DNA of 13,575 nucleotides, from NCBI GenBank assembly GCA_049301455.1, contig JBAQKY010000023.1, forward strand, positions 1 to 13,575, in the 5' to 3' direction. The translations under genes and the position numbers were made by a program. Origin of the DNA: JAUYMM01 sp049301455. Its GTDB lineage: Bacteria; Patescibacteriota; Microgenomatia; UBA8517. This document shows, piece by piece, positions 5,901 through 12,326 of this stretch (the first letter of the stretch is position 1; each line of letters starts with the position of its first letter). Under the pieces are notes generated by a model, which made no database searches, was not told the DNA's origin, and saw only the letters and a list, made by a program, of their open reading frames with translations.

Positions 5901-6866
5901 TTAGATTCTACACCACTTGATGATTGCCAGTTCAAGTGGCAATTCTTCAATTGGACTAACCTTGTTATATTCCTGAACTGAAAGAATAAGGCCAATGAGT
6001 TTAATCAAATCATCCGACTTTTCTTCTAATAATTTAGACTGCAAAACAGTTAGTAGTTCCAATGTAACGTTCTCTGCACTAACACCACTCTTAATTGCTG
6101 TGGTGAGCTCTAACAATGCATTGTCAGCATCTTTTGCCAAAACCAATTTGGCAAACTTCTCAATATCAAAGATATTTTGATTATCTAAGAATTTCTCATC
6201 CTTTGAATATTGCTCAAGCAGTTTAACTGCATCTCTGAATGACCCCTTGGCAATTTTAATTATCATCTCGAGGCTATCCTCTTTAATAGATAATTTTTCG
6301 CTCTTAACTATTCTCTGAAGTGATCTTTTAACTTCTTCAACAGTAGCTTTCGTAAACTGAACTAATGTTGTTCTACTTCTAATTGTGTCGATTAGTTTTT
6401 CAGGGTTTGTTGTAGCTAGTATAAAATAGACATGAGAGGGTGGCTCTTCAAGTGTTTTAAGTAATGCATTTGAAGCTTCAGTTGTTAACATGTGAGCCTC
6501 ATCAATTATGTAAACTTTAGCTTTTAAACTACTTGGAGCAAGTTTAACTGCATCTCTTAAGACTCTAACATCATCAATTCCTCTATTACTTGCAGCATCC
6601 ATTTCAATCACATCCATGTTTGTACCGTTTGTAACAGAAATACAGGAGTCACATTTATTACATGGTTCATCATCTTTTCTCTCTGTACAGTTAATTATTT
6701 TTGCAAGTATCCTTGCAGTTGAAGTTTTTCCAGTACCTTTTGATCCTGCAAAAAGAAGTGCGTGAGGAATTTCATCTGATTTTACAATTTTGGATAGTGA
6801 CTCACGGACTGAAGTTATATCTAGGTCTTCAATTATTTGTGGCCTGTATTTTAAATAATATGTCAT
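5901..6866 (-). CDS. dnaX: DNA polymerase III clamp-loader ATPase DnaX (gamma-like core)
   Basis: This AAA+ subunit of the clamp loader opens and closes the sliding clamp. I chose the ATG at 6866 (MTYYLKYRPQIIEDL), the usual family N-terminus. The longer frame from 6929 would overlap ybeY by 50 bp and add 21 unlikely residues. The 321-residue protein shows Walker A GSKGTGKT (41-48), zinc-finger cysteines C60, C69, C72 and C75, Walker B with DEAH (122-125), sensor-1 ATTNP (151-155) and the ALLKTLEEPP block. The arginine-finger SRC motif reads SRT (164-166), replacing Cys by Thr while keeping the Arg. It ends with SPIEELPLELAIIKWC, the end of collar domain III. The domain normally fused after this is encoded by the next gene. 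No slippery heptamer like that of E. coli dnaX is seen at the junction. ybeY ends 13 bp upstream. Confidence 0.95.
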   Translation of the reverse strand: MTYYLKYRPQIIEDLDITSVRESLSKIVKSDEIPHALLFAGSKGTGKTSTARILAKIINCTERKDDEPCNKCDSCISVTNGTNMDVIEMDAASNRGIDDVRVLRDAVKLAPSSLKAKVYIIDEAHMLTTEASNALLKTLEEPPSHVYFILATTNPEKLIDTIRSRTTLVQFTKATVEEVKRSLQRIVKSEKLSIKEDSLEMIIKIAKGSFRDAVKLLEQYSKDEKFLDNQNIFDIEKFAKLVLAKDADNALLELTTAIKSGVSAENVTLELLTVLQSKLLEEKSDDLIKLIGLILSVQEYNKVSPIEELPLELAIIKWCRI

Positions 6867-6879
6867 TTTTGAAAAAAAG

Positions 6880-7269
6880 TTACTCTTCTTTGTGGTGTAT
6901 TCCCAGCAAGTGTAACCCAGAATGACCAACCAATTCTAGTACTTTTTCTTCTATCAACTTCCCTTCGTGTTCTGCTTCTTTTAAAACTACAGGGAAACAG
7001 ACAATAATTTCTCCCAAAAACATAATGTCTTTGGGATGTTTCCAGTTTGGAACTTCAGACTCAACAAAGGAAAAAACATTATGAACACGATTGTCCTTTT
7101 TGTAGTATCTCTTCCCAATCTCTTTCATCTTGGCTTCGCCAACAAATGAAACGTGGCATTCAGCGTTTGAAACAATTCCATTATTTTTAAAAAACTCTTG
7201 CAAGAATTTACGAACTTTAACACCACTAATTGGATAATTTGATTGTTTTGAAATTTTTATAGTAGTCAT
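6880..7269 (-). CDS. ybeY: Endoribonuclease YbeY
   Basis: YbeY is a metal-dependent RNase needed for rRNA maturation and ribosome quality control. The 129-residue protein carries the zinc site as HSGLHLLGIHH, with H116, H120 and H126 in the H-x3-H-x5-H spacing of the family. The usual GYDH ending here reads GIHH, so Asp is replaced by His before the third ligand. The stretch FLGEIIVCFPVVLKEAE corresponds to the conserved LGDI-type block. The ATG at 7269 overlaps the yqeY stop by four bases (ATGA), a sign of coupled translation. It is a little shorter than E. coli YbeY (about 155 residues), missing some C-terminal residues. It lies between yqeY and dnaX in a single operon. Confidence 0.93.
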   Translation of the reverse strand: MTTIKISKQSNYPISGVKVRKFLQEFFKNNGIVSNAECHVSFVGEAKMKEIGKRYYKKDNRVHNVFSFVESEVPNWKHPKDIMFLGEIIVCFPVVLKEAEHEGKLIEEKVLELVGHSGLHLLGIHHKEE

Positions 7270-7727
7270 GCGGACAATCTGGATTTTACAAGTTCAGCAA
7301 CTTTTGCTCCATCAACTCCTGAATTTTTAGACTTTACATCTGCAATAACTTTACCCATGTCTTGCATACCTTTAGCATTTAACTGAGCGATTGATTCTTC
7401 TACCAACTGAACCATTTGTTCTTCAGTTACTTCTGCAGGTAAAAACTCAGAAAGAATTGCAAGCTCTGCTTTTTCATTTTCTGCCTGTTCTAAAGCATTA
7501 GCCTTTGTATACATCTCAATTGCTTCTTTTCTTTTCTTTGCTTCTTTTCTGACTACTGCAATTTCTTCTATCTCTGTTAACTCTCTTTGTTCAGAAGCAT
7601 TTGGATCATAGACATTAATCTTTGCGTTTTTTAGTTCTGCAGATAATCCTCGAAGTGTAGAAACACGAACAGCATCATGTGCTTTCATTGCATCTCCAAT
7701 CATTTTCATTAAGTTTGGTGTAATCAT
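7266..7727 (-). CDS. yqeY: GatB/YqeY domain protein
   Basis: This is a YqeY-family protein, related to the tail domain of the GatB amidotransferase subunit, which binds tRNA. The role of stand-alone YqeY is not well defined. I chose the ATG at 7727 (MITPNLMKMIGDAMKAHD), giving 153 residues, the normal length of the family. That ATG overlaps the HIT stop as ATGA, whereas the longer frame from 7769 would add 14 residues inside the HIT gene. Family blocks visible are the N-terminal helix ending RVSTLRGLSAELKNAKIN, the charged helix VRKEAKKRKEAIEMY, EKAELAILSEFLPAEVTEEQ, and the C-terminal MGKVIADVKSKNSGVDGAKVAELVKSRL. The four-base overlaps at both ends place it firmly between HIT and ybeY in one translationally coupled string. 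Confidence 0.93.
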   Translation of the reverse strand: MITPNLMKMIGDAMKAHDAVRVSTLRGLSAELKNAKINVYDPNASEQRELTEIEEIAVVRKEAKKRKEAIEMYTKANALEQAENEKAELAILSEFLPAEVTEEQMVQLVEESIAQLNAKGMQDMGKVIADVKSKNSGVDGAKVAELVKSRLSA

Positions 7728-8089
7728 ATTTGTTTTAATTGAGACTCGACTTGTTCTTTGCTTTCCCAACCTCCTAATAAGTGGAAATGCATGTGAAAAA
7801 CTGTTTGGCCTGCCAACTCTCCAACATTTGTCACTATTTTATACTTTCCTTGAGTATTATATTCTTTTGCAACTTCTTTTGCTCGCATTAAAATTTTAAC
7901 TAAAATGTCACCATTCTCTGAAGTAACTGAATCTAGATTGGCAACATGACTTTTTGGCATAATTAATAAATGAACTGGAGCTTTTGGATCTCTATCTTTA
8001 ATTACAATTAAGTCATCATCCTCAAAGACGGGTGTTGCAGGAATTTCCTTGTTAATAATTTTACAAAAAATACAATTTGGATCTTTCAT
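7724..8089 (-). CDS. HIT family nucleotide hydrolase (histidine triad)
   Basis: This 121-residue cytoplasmic protein is a HINT-like nucleotide phosphoramidase/hydrolase. The triad is HMHFH (H99, H101, H103) in the signature QTVFHMHFHLLGG. The zinc site of this branch is visible as C6, C9 and H48, with H99 as the probable fourth ligand (CIFCKI and MPKSH motifs). The substrate in this organism cannot be read from sequence. It is the first gene of the operon that continues through yqeY, ybeY, dnaX, ybaB and recR. A TACAAT box at 8105-8100, ten bases before the ATG, could be its -10, leaving a 5' leader of only a few bases; no good -35 is seen. The gene ends in TGA overlapping the yqeY start. Confidence 0.95.
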   Translation of the reverse strand: MKDPNCIFCKIINKEIPATPVFEDDDLIVIKDRDPKAPVHLLIMPKSHVANLDSVTSENGDILVKILMRAKEVAKEYNTQGKYKIVTNVGELAGQTVFHMHFHLLGGWESKEQVESQLKQI

Positions 8090-8097
8090 ATTTAAAG

Positions 8098-8111
8098 TAA
8101 TTGTACAATTA
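8098..8111. promoter_or_regulatory. 14-bp palindrome upstream of HIT operon (candidate operator)
   Basis: taattgtacaatta is a perfect palindrome between the divergent HIT gene (start 8089) and the plus-strand gene (start 8171). It contains the TACAAT proposed as -10 box for HIT, so a protein bound here would block that promoter. AT-rich palindromes of this size can arise by chance. Confidence 0.3.
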
Positions 8112-8157
8112 TTAGTATTGATTTGCTAGCATTATCATTTAATTTGCATTCATGGTC

Positions 8158-8163
8158 TATAAT
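8158..8163 (+). promoter_or_regulatory. -10 box of a probably leaderless transcript
   Basis: A perfect TATAAT ends seven bases before the ATG at 8171, so transcription would begin at or within a base or two of the start codon. No convincing -35 is seen at 16-18 bp. The nearby TTGCAT at 8144-8149 is too close to serve as one. Confidence 0.55.
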
Positions 8164-8170
8164 TAGTATT

Positions 8171-8392
8171 ATGTCACCACCTGAAGGTGAGCGCCCCAGA
8201 TCTAGATACAGACAATATCTGGTAACAATTCACGATCAATCCGGAGATGATATTGTTAAATGGTGCACTAAAAATGAGGCATTAGATGTAGTAACAAAAT
8301 ATGGTAACGATGTATCAATAACTGGACCTACTAATATTTTAATCAAAAATAATAATATAGTAGATCCAAATGATTATTCTCTCGACGAATAA
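8171..8392 (+). CDS. Small hypothetical protein, 73 aa, leaderless
   Basis: I chose the ATG at 8171; an upstream TTG at 8123 is in frame but precedes the likely promoter. The protein is small and soluble, with a Pro/Arg N-terminus (SPPEGERPRSRYRQY). It then has an ordered alpha/beta-like part (LVTIHDQSGDDIVKW, TKNEALDVVTKYGNDVSITG, TNILIKNNNIVDPNDYSLDE). The pattern of a strand, helix, strand and paired strand might be a small beta-hairpin domain, but I recognise no family. It is one of two plus-strand genes in the window. It is divergent from the HIT operon and convergent with proS, 23 bp from the proS stop. Its own near-perfect -10 box argues that it is a real, separately expressed gene. 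Confidence 0.65.
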   Translation: MSPPEGERPRSRYRQYLVTIHDQSGDDIVKWCTKNEALDVVTKYGNDVSITGPTNILIKNNNIVDPNDYSLDE

Positions 8393-8406
8393 CAAAAATC
8401 TAGCAA

Positions 8407-8432
8407 TTGCTCAAATTAATATGCCTGAGCAA
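8407..8432. terminator. Weak hairpin at the convergent ends of the 73-aa gene and proS
   Basis: ttgctca (8407-8413) and tgagcaa (8426-8432) form a perfect 7-bp stem with a 12-base loop between the two convergent genes. Neither side has a proper U-tract (a short T-run comes eight bases later on the minus strand), so it is at best a weak bidirectional terminator. Confidence 0.3.
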
Positions 8433-9864
8433 AATACCATTTATATTTTGCATCTTTTTTACAATAGATACATTGACCACTTTCTTCTATGGCATCAAGT
8501 GGCTTGCATCTAGTTGATGCCTTTGTTTCATCTTTTATTTTTGTCTCACAGTTTTTATCTTCACACCAAAATGCTTTAATAAAACCTCTTGTTGTCTTCA
8601 TCGTTTGTTTAAATTCATCATAATCATTTACATCGTGTGTCATAGCTTTCAATGATTCTTGTGAGGCCTTATACATTTCTGCCTGAATTTGTTTCAAGCT
8701 ATCTTCAACAGAACTTGCAACATCTTCAAATCTAACAAGTTTTTTCTGCATCTCTGGCATTCTGAAACTCATTGTTATAGTCTTCTCTTCTACTTCTCGT
8801 AAGCCAATTTCAATTCTAAGAGGAATACCTTGAACTTCTGCGTCATTTATTCTCCAACCAAAACTCTTTTCAGTATCAGCATTGATATCAACATAACCAC
8901 TAAATTCTGATATTGAATTTTTAATTTCAGTTTTAATTTTTTCACAATATTTAAGTATTTCAGTATCCTTTTTTCCAAGTACTGGAATAATTACAACTTT
9001 AACAGGCGCAATTTTTGGAGGTAACTTTAATCCATTATCATCACCATGAACAAGGATCATCCCTCCAACAGATCTAGTTGAAAAACCCCATGAGTTTTGC
9101 CAAACGTGTTCTGTCTTACCTTCTTTATCCTGAAATGTAATACCTAAAGTTTTCGAAAAATTTTGACCTAAGTCATGCGAGGTACAACTTTGTAGTGCCT
9201 TCCCATCAGGCATTATTGATTCAAATGTAAAAGTGGTATCAGCTCCAGCAAACTTTTCAGATTCTGACTTGGTACCCATTACTCCATCAACTGCCAAGAA
9301 ATCTCTGTAAATTGAGGCATATGTTTCAATTCCCCATTTTGCACGTGCATAATTTTCTTCGAAAGTTGCATGGGCACCATGACCCTCTTGCCACAAAAAT
9401 TCAGATGTTCTTAAAAATGGATAGGTTCTTTTTTCCCATCTAACAACATTGTTCCATTGATTCATAATCATTGGTAAATCACGCCATGAAGAAATCCATC
9501 TTGCATAGGCTTCATACATTATCATTTCACTTGTTGGACGAACTATTAAAGGATCTTTAAGTTCTTCACCGCCACCATGTGTTACAACTGCAGTTTCTGG
9601 TGCAAAGCCCGCAACATGTTCTTTTTCTTTTGCAAAAAGTGAATTTGGGATAAATAATGGAAAGTAAGCATTTGGTATACCTTCTTTTTTTATTTCATTA
9701 TCAATTGCTTTTTGGATATTTTCCCAAATTGAATAACCATATGGACGAATAATCATTGTCCCCTTTGCAGGACCATAATCGGCAAGCTTTGCTAAGTCTA
9801 TAAGTGTCAAATACCACTTAGAAATATCGTCTGTTTTTTTTGGTAACAAATTCTTCTGAGCCAT
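8416..9864 (-). CDS. proS: Prolyl-tRNA synthetase, archaeal/eukaryotic type
   Basis: This class II synthetase charges tRNA-Pro. Its 482 residues and motifs are of the archaeal/eukaryotic-type (ProS type 3), not the longer E. coli type with an inserted editing domain. Motif 2 is in the block VVRWEKRTYPFLRTSEFLWQE. The proline/adenylate pocket includes RPTSE, and motif 3 is GGMILVHGDDNGLKLPPK. The anticodon-binding domain starts near APVKVVIIPVLGK. The C-terminal zinc domain has C434-x4-C439 and C465-x2-C468 (an extra C453 lies between), and the protein ends in YFAQAY, the tyrosine end that reaches toward the active site in this family. No editing domain is visible, so mischarged Ala-tRNA-Pro would need another enzyme. 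It is 12 bp downstream of rseP and is likely co-transcribed with it. No Shine-Dalgarno is seen. Confidence 0.97.
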   Translation of the reverse strand: MAQKNLLPKKTDDISKWYLTLIDLAKLADYGPAKGTMIIRPYGYSIWENIQKAIDNEIKKEGIPNAYFPLFIPNSLFAKEKEHVAGFAPETAVVTHGGGEELKDPLIVRPTSEMIMYEAYARWISSWRDLPMIMNQWNNVVRWEKRTYPFLRTSEFLWQEGHGAHATFEENYARAKWGIETYASIYRDFLAVDGVMGTKSESEKFAGADTTFTFESIMPDGKALQSCTSHDLGQNFSKTLGITFQDKEGKTEHVWQNSWGFSTRSVGGMILVHGDDNGLKLPPKIAPVKVVIIPVLGKKDTEILKYCEKIKTEIKNSISEFSGYVDINADTEKSFGWRINDAEVQGIPLRIEIGLREVEEKTITMSFRMPEMQKKLVRFEDVASSVEDSLKQIQAEMYKASQESLKAMTHDVNDYDEFKQTMKTTRGFIKAFWCEDKNCETKIKDETKASTRCKPLDAIEESGQCIYCKKDAKYKWYFAQAY

Positions 9865-9876
9865 GAAGTTATTGTA

Positions 9877-10965
9877 TCACTTTGTCATATTCTGAAGGAA
9901 GCCGGAGATTGAACCTGCAGAAATTAAGCCTCTGACGTCTTTAATGGTTATTGCTAGAATAGCCAAAAGTAAAATCGCCATACCTACACCATGGATAACT
10001 CCTTCAACTTTTGGAGCTACCTTTTTACCCAAAATTGCTTCAATTATGATAAATAATAATCTTCCGCCATCAAGGGCTGGGAATGGAATAATGTTTAAAA
10101 CTGCCAAATTTACTGAAATTATTCCAATCAAGTTTATTAATGGTAATATGCCGGTTTTTGCAACCTCTGATGTTACTGCAAAAACTCCAACTGGACCTGA
10201 AACTTCTTTTGGACTGCGGCCCTGAAATAGGTCTGTAAAAATACTAACAAACCCATTAACGACATTTTTACCCCAGAATAACGCTTCTTTGGTGCCATAA
10301 TAAGCTCCTAAAAATGGTCTTTGCCAAACTGGTGCAAAGTATGTTTCTGTGTTTGTAATTGTTACTCCTAAAGGACCTTCACCTGCAGGTGGGTTTGCAC
10401 GAGGAGTAATTGTAACTACCCTATCTTGTAGTTCTAATTTAACTTTCTTCCCTTTTTTATCCTCAATTTTTGAAATAAATTCAGCAACACTTGCAACTTC
10501 TTGCCCATCAACTTTTTTGACGATATCACCAACTAAAAGTTTTGCATCTTGTGCAGGAGAATTAGTTGAGATGTTTAAGACCTTAACTTCTTTAGTATCT
10601 TTTTGAATACCTGTAAACGAATAAACAATTCCAAAAGCAACAACCGCCAACAAAAAGTTCATAACAACTCCTGCGACAATAACTGCAGTTTTTGCCCACA
10701 AAGATTTATTAATGAAAGCCAACTTAGGTTTGGTCACACCTTCTTCTGTCATCTCGCCATGTAGTCTTACAAACCCACCAAATGGGAGTGCATTAATTGA
10801 ATAAATTGTATCTCCTATTTTTTTACCGAATACGCGTGGTGGTAATCCAAACCCAAATTCTTCAACCCAAATACCATTTCTTTTTGCCACCCAGAAGTGA
10901 CCAAACTCATGAACAATAACAAGAAGTGACAAAACAAGGAAGAAAACTAAAATTGACCATAACAT
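9877..10965 (-). CDS. rseP: Site-2 membrane metalloprotease RseP/RasP family
   Basis: This membrane-embedded zinc protease cuts transmembrane segments, typically of anti-sigma factors or leftover signal peptides. Its 362 residues contain the zinc motif HEFGH (19-23) in the first membrane helix and the second site LDGG (context FPALDGGRLLF, near residue 300) in a late helix. One PDZ-like domain lies between them (about 125-210; SPAQDAKLLVGDIVKKVDGQEV). Four membrane segments are evident: residues about 1-25, 93-115, 280-300 and 325-350. E. coli RseP has two PDZ domains, while the Gram-positive and CPR type has one, as here. It is the first gene of a pair with proS. A promoter with exact 17-bp spacing is proposed just upstream, built on a heptad repeat. 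No anti-sigma partner is encoded in the window. Confidence 0.95.
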   Translation of the reverse strand: MLWSILVFFLVLSLLVIVHEFGHFWVAKRNGIWVEEFGFGLPPRVFGKKIGDTIYSINALPFGGFVRLHGEMTEEGVTKPKLAFINKSLWAKTAVIVAGVVMNFLLAVVAFGIVYSFTGIQKDTKEVKVLNISTNSPAQDAKLLVGDIVKKVDGQEVASVAEFISKIEDKKGKKVKLELQDRVVTITPRANPPAGEGPLGVTITNTETYFAPVWQRPFLGAYYGTKEALFWGKNVVNGFVSIFTDLFQGRSPKEVSGPVGVFAVTSEVAKTGILPLINLIGIISVNLAVLNIIPFPALDGGRLLFIIIEAILGKKVAPKVEGVIHGVGMAILLLAILAITIKDVRGLISAGSISGFLQNMTK

Positions 10966-10973
10966 ATTAAATA

Positions 10974-11001
10974 GAATTATGAATTAAGAATTAAGAATTA
11001 A
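10974..11001. repeat. Four tandem heptads (gaattaa, one variant)
   Basis: gaattat is followed by three exact gaattaa units. The array fills the spacer and part of the -10 box of the proposed rseP promoter. Confidence 0.85.
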
Positions 11002-11004
11002 CAA
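10976..11004 (-). promoter_or_regulatory. Candidate rseP promoter
   Basis: On the minus strand, TTGTTA (11004-10999) and CATAAT (10981-10976) are separated by exactly 17 bp. They match the sigma-70 consensus at four and five of six positions. The -10 ends ten bases before the rseP ATG, leaving a leader of about four bases. It separates rseP-proS from the frr end by 72 bp. Confidence 0.5.
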
Positions 11005-11037
11005 GAAGAAGATACACAAAAGAGATGAAACTTGTAA

Positions 11038-11592
11038 TTAAATTGTTAGCAATTCTTGTTTTTTGGCCTCGCCCATTGTTTCAATTTTACCAACATATGT
11101 ATCTGTCAATTCTTGCAATTTGTTTTCATCATCTTTTTTGTCATCTTCAGTAATTTCTTTTCCTTCAAACTTCTTTTTGATTTCATGCATTTCATCTGCC
11201 CTGACAGATCTAATCATTACCTTTCCATTTTCGAGTTTGCCTGACAAAATTTTTACATATTTTTCTCTATCTTCTGTTGTAAGTGGAGGAAATGCAATTC
11301 TAATAACTTCTCCATCAATTGATGGGTTCATTCCCATGTTTGCTTCAAGTATTCCTTTTCTAATATCTCCAATTATTGATTTATCCCAAGGAGAAATAAC
11401 AAGCATGGTAGTATCAGGAGCTGTAATTGACGCAACCTCCATTACTCTCATCATTTGAGTTCCACCATATGCAGGAACCATGATATTTTCAACTAAACTA
11501 GGTGTTGCGCGACCTGTTCTAATTCCTGAAATATCGGATGCTACAGAATCTACTACTTTTTGAAATTTTTGACTAACTGAAGCTTGATCCAT
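11038..11592 (-). CDS. frr: Ribosome recycling factor
   Basis: RRF works with EF-G to split the ribosome after termination. The 184-residue length equals the family norm. The family blocks are all present: GIRTGRATPSLVENI near the start, YGGTQMMRVMEVASI, the loop SPWDKSIIGDIRKGI, PSIDGEVIRIAFPPLTTEDREKYVK, and a C-terminal helix with VRADEMHEIKKKFEGKEITEDD. It is the last gene of the rpsB-tsf-unknown-frr string, 33 bp after the small Cys-containing gene. The pyrH gene that normally precedes frr in bacteria is absent. No Shine-Dalgarno is present; the start context is AT-only. Confidence 0.97.
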   Translation of the reverse strand: MDQASVSQKFQKVVDSVASDISGIRTGRATPSLVENIMVPAYGGTQMMRVMEVASITAPDTTMLVISPWDKSIIGDIRKGILEANMGMNPSIDGEVIRIAFPPLTTEDREKYVKILSGKLENGKVMIRSVRADEMHEIKKKFEGKEITEDDKKDDENKLQELTDTYVGKIETMGEAKKQELLTI

Positions 11593-11625
11593 TTATTTTA
11601 TAAAAATATAATATAACAAATTTAC

Positions 11626-11850
11626 CTAAAGAGCAAATTTACACTGAGTTGAATTAGCTTGACATTTTCCATTTATAACAGGTACAGAAATTCCGGCAAC
11701 TAGACACTTGAGGTTAGGGTTATTAGATATACCATCAAGTTGAGATCTTCCAATATCGGATTCACAATTTGTTTTTTCTGCAGCAGTCTCAACATGTACT
11801 AATTCAACTGCGGCTTTAAACAATGACTCTGGATCTTGTTCGCAACTCAT
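11626..11850 (-). CDS. Small cysteine-containing hypothetical protein, 74 aa, between tsf and frr
   Basis: I do not recognise this protein. It has 74 residues with five cysteines (3, 29, 49, 63, 69), and the last two lie in a short C-terminal stretch (GKCQANSTQCKFAL). The first half is an acidic helix (PESLFKAAVELVHVETAAEK). The middle holds SDIGRSQLDGISNNPNLKCLVAGISVPVI. There is no signal peptide or clear membrane segment; the cysteines could bind a metal or form disulfides, which is undecided. It starts eight bases after tsf and ends 33 bp before frr, the slot that pyrH occupies in most bacteria. It shows no similarity to UMP kinase motifs. Its codon and base composition resemble its neighbours, so it is not an obvious recent insertion. 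Confidence 0.6.
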   Translation of the reverse strand: MSCEQDPESLFKAAVELVHVETAAEKTNCESDIGRSQLDGISNNPNLKCLVAGISVPVINGKCQANSTQCKFAL

Positions 11851-11858
11851 ATATTTTT

Positions 11859-12311
11859 CTATTTTCCTAGTTCAATTCTAATAACTCTTCCTAACTTTAT
11901 ATTTTCACCAGTTTTTGCAATAACCTCTTTAATTAAATCAATTATTTTTTTGCTTGGATCTTTAATGAAATCTTGATTTTCCATATCTTCTGCTCCCATT
12001 GAAGCTGCTTGAAGTGCGATATCTTTGCCCAATTGTTCAAATAACTCATTTTTGGCAACGAAGTCAGTTTCTGAAAACAATTCAACTACTGCAACAATTT
12101 TATTACTGTGGTGGCTATATGAAAAAACTTTCCCTTGTCCTGTTACCCTATCTTCTCTTTTTGCAACTTTCTCCAAACCTTCTTTTTTGAGGATGTCTAA
12201 GGCCTTTGCTTCATCACCATTAACTTCTTCCAAAACTGTTTTGACACGCATAACACCTGCGCCTGTTTCTTCTCTGATTTTTTTAATGAGTGCTGCATCA
12301 ATATTGCTCAT
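11859..12311 (-). CDS. tsf: Elongation factor Ts, short form
   Basis: EF-Ts exchanges GDP for GTP on EF-Tu. At 150 residues it is about half of the E. coli protein (283) and shorter than the Thermus type (about 196). The N-terminal UBA-like domain is intact (about 1-52; LIKKIREETGAGVMRVKTVLEE). The core exchange motif is SETDFVAKNELF, with TDFV at 82-85. One core subdomain follows with FEQLGKDIALQAA and ends in GRVIRIELGK. The second core repeat and the coiled-coil insertion are absent, as in other reduced genomes. It lies 15 bp after rpsB, the standard order, and is likely controlled by the same rpsB leader. Confidence 0.95.
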   Translation of the reverse strand: MSNIDAALIKKIREETGAGVMRVKTVLEEVNGDEAKALDILKKEGLEKVAKREDRVTGQGKVFSYSHHSNKIVAVVELFSETDFVAKNELFEQLGKDIALQAASMGAEDMENQDFIKDPSKKIIDLIKEVIAKTGENIKLGRVIRIELGK

Positions 12312-12326
12312 AGCTATAATTATGAA

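Noticed and set aside
5896..5904. Programmed -1 frameshift joining dnaX to its tail gene
   Set aside because: No slippery heptamer or stable downstream hairpin is seen, and a TAG closes the -1 frame just upstream, leaving only a few codons for a shift.
6867..6929. Longer dnaX start at 6929
   Set aside because: It adds 21 residues not found in the family and overlaps ybeY by 50 bp; MTYYLKYRP at 6866 is the usual beginning.
8402..8411. agcaattgct palindrome as an operator
   Set aside because: It is only 10 bp, lies between two convergent gene ends, and overlaps the longer hairpin, so a promoter role is not expected.
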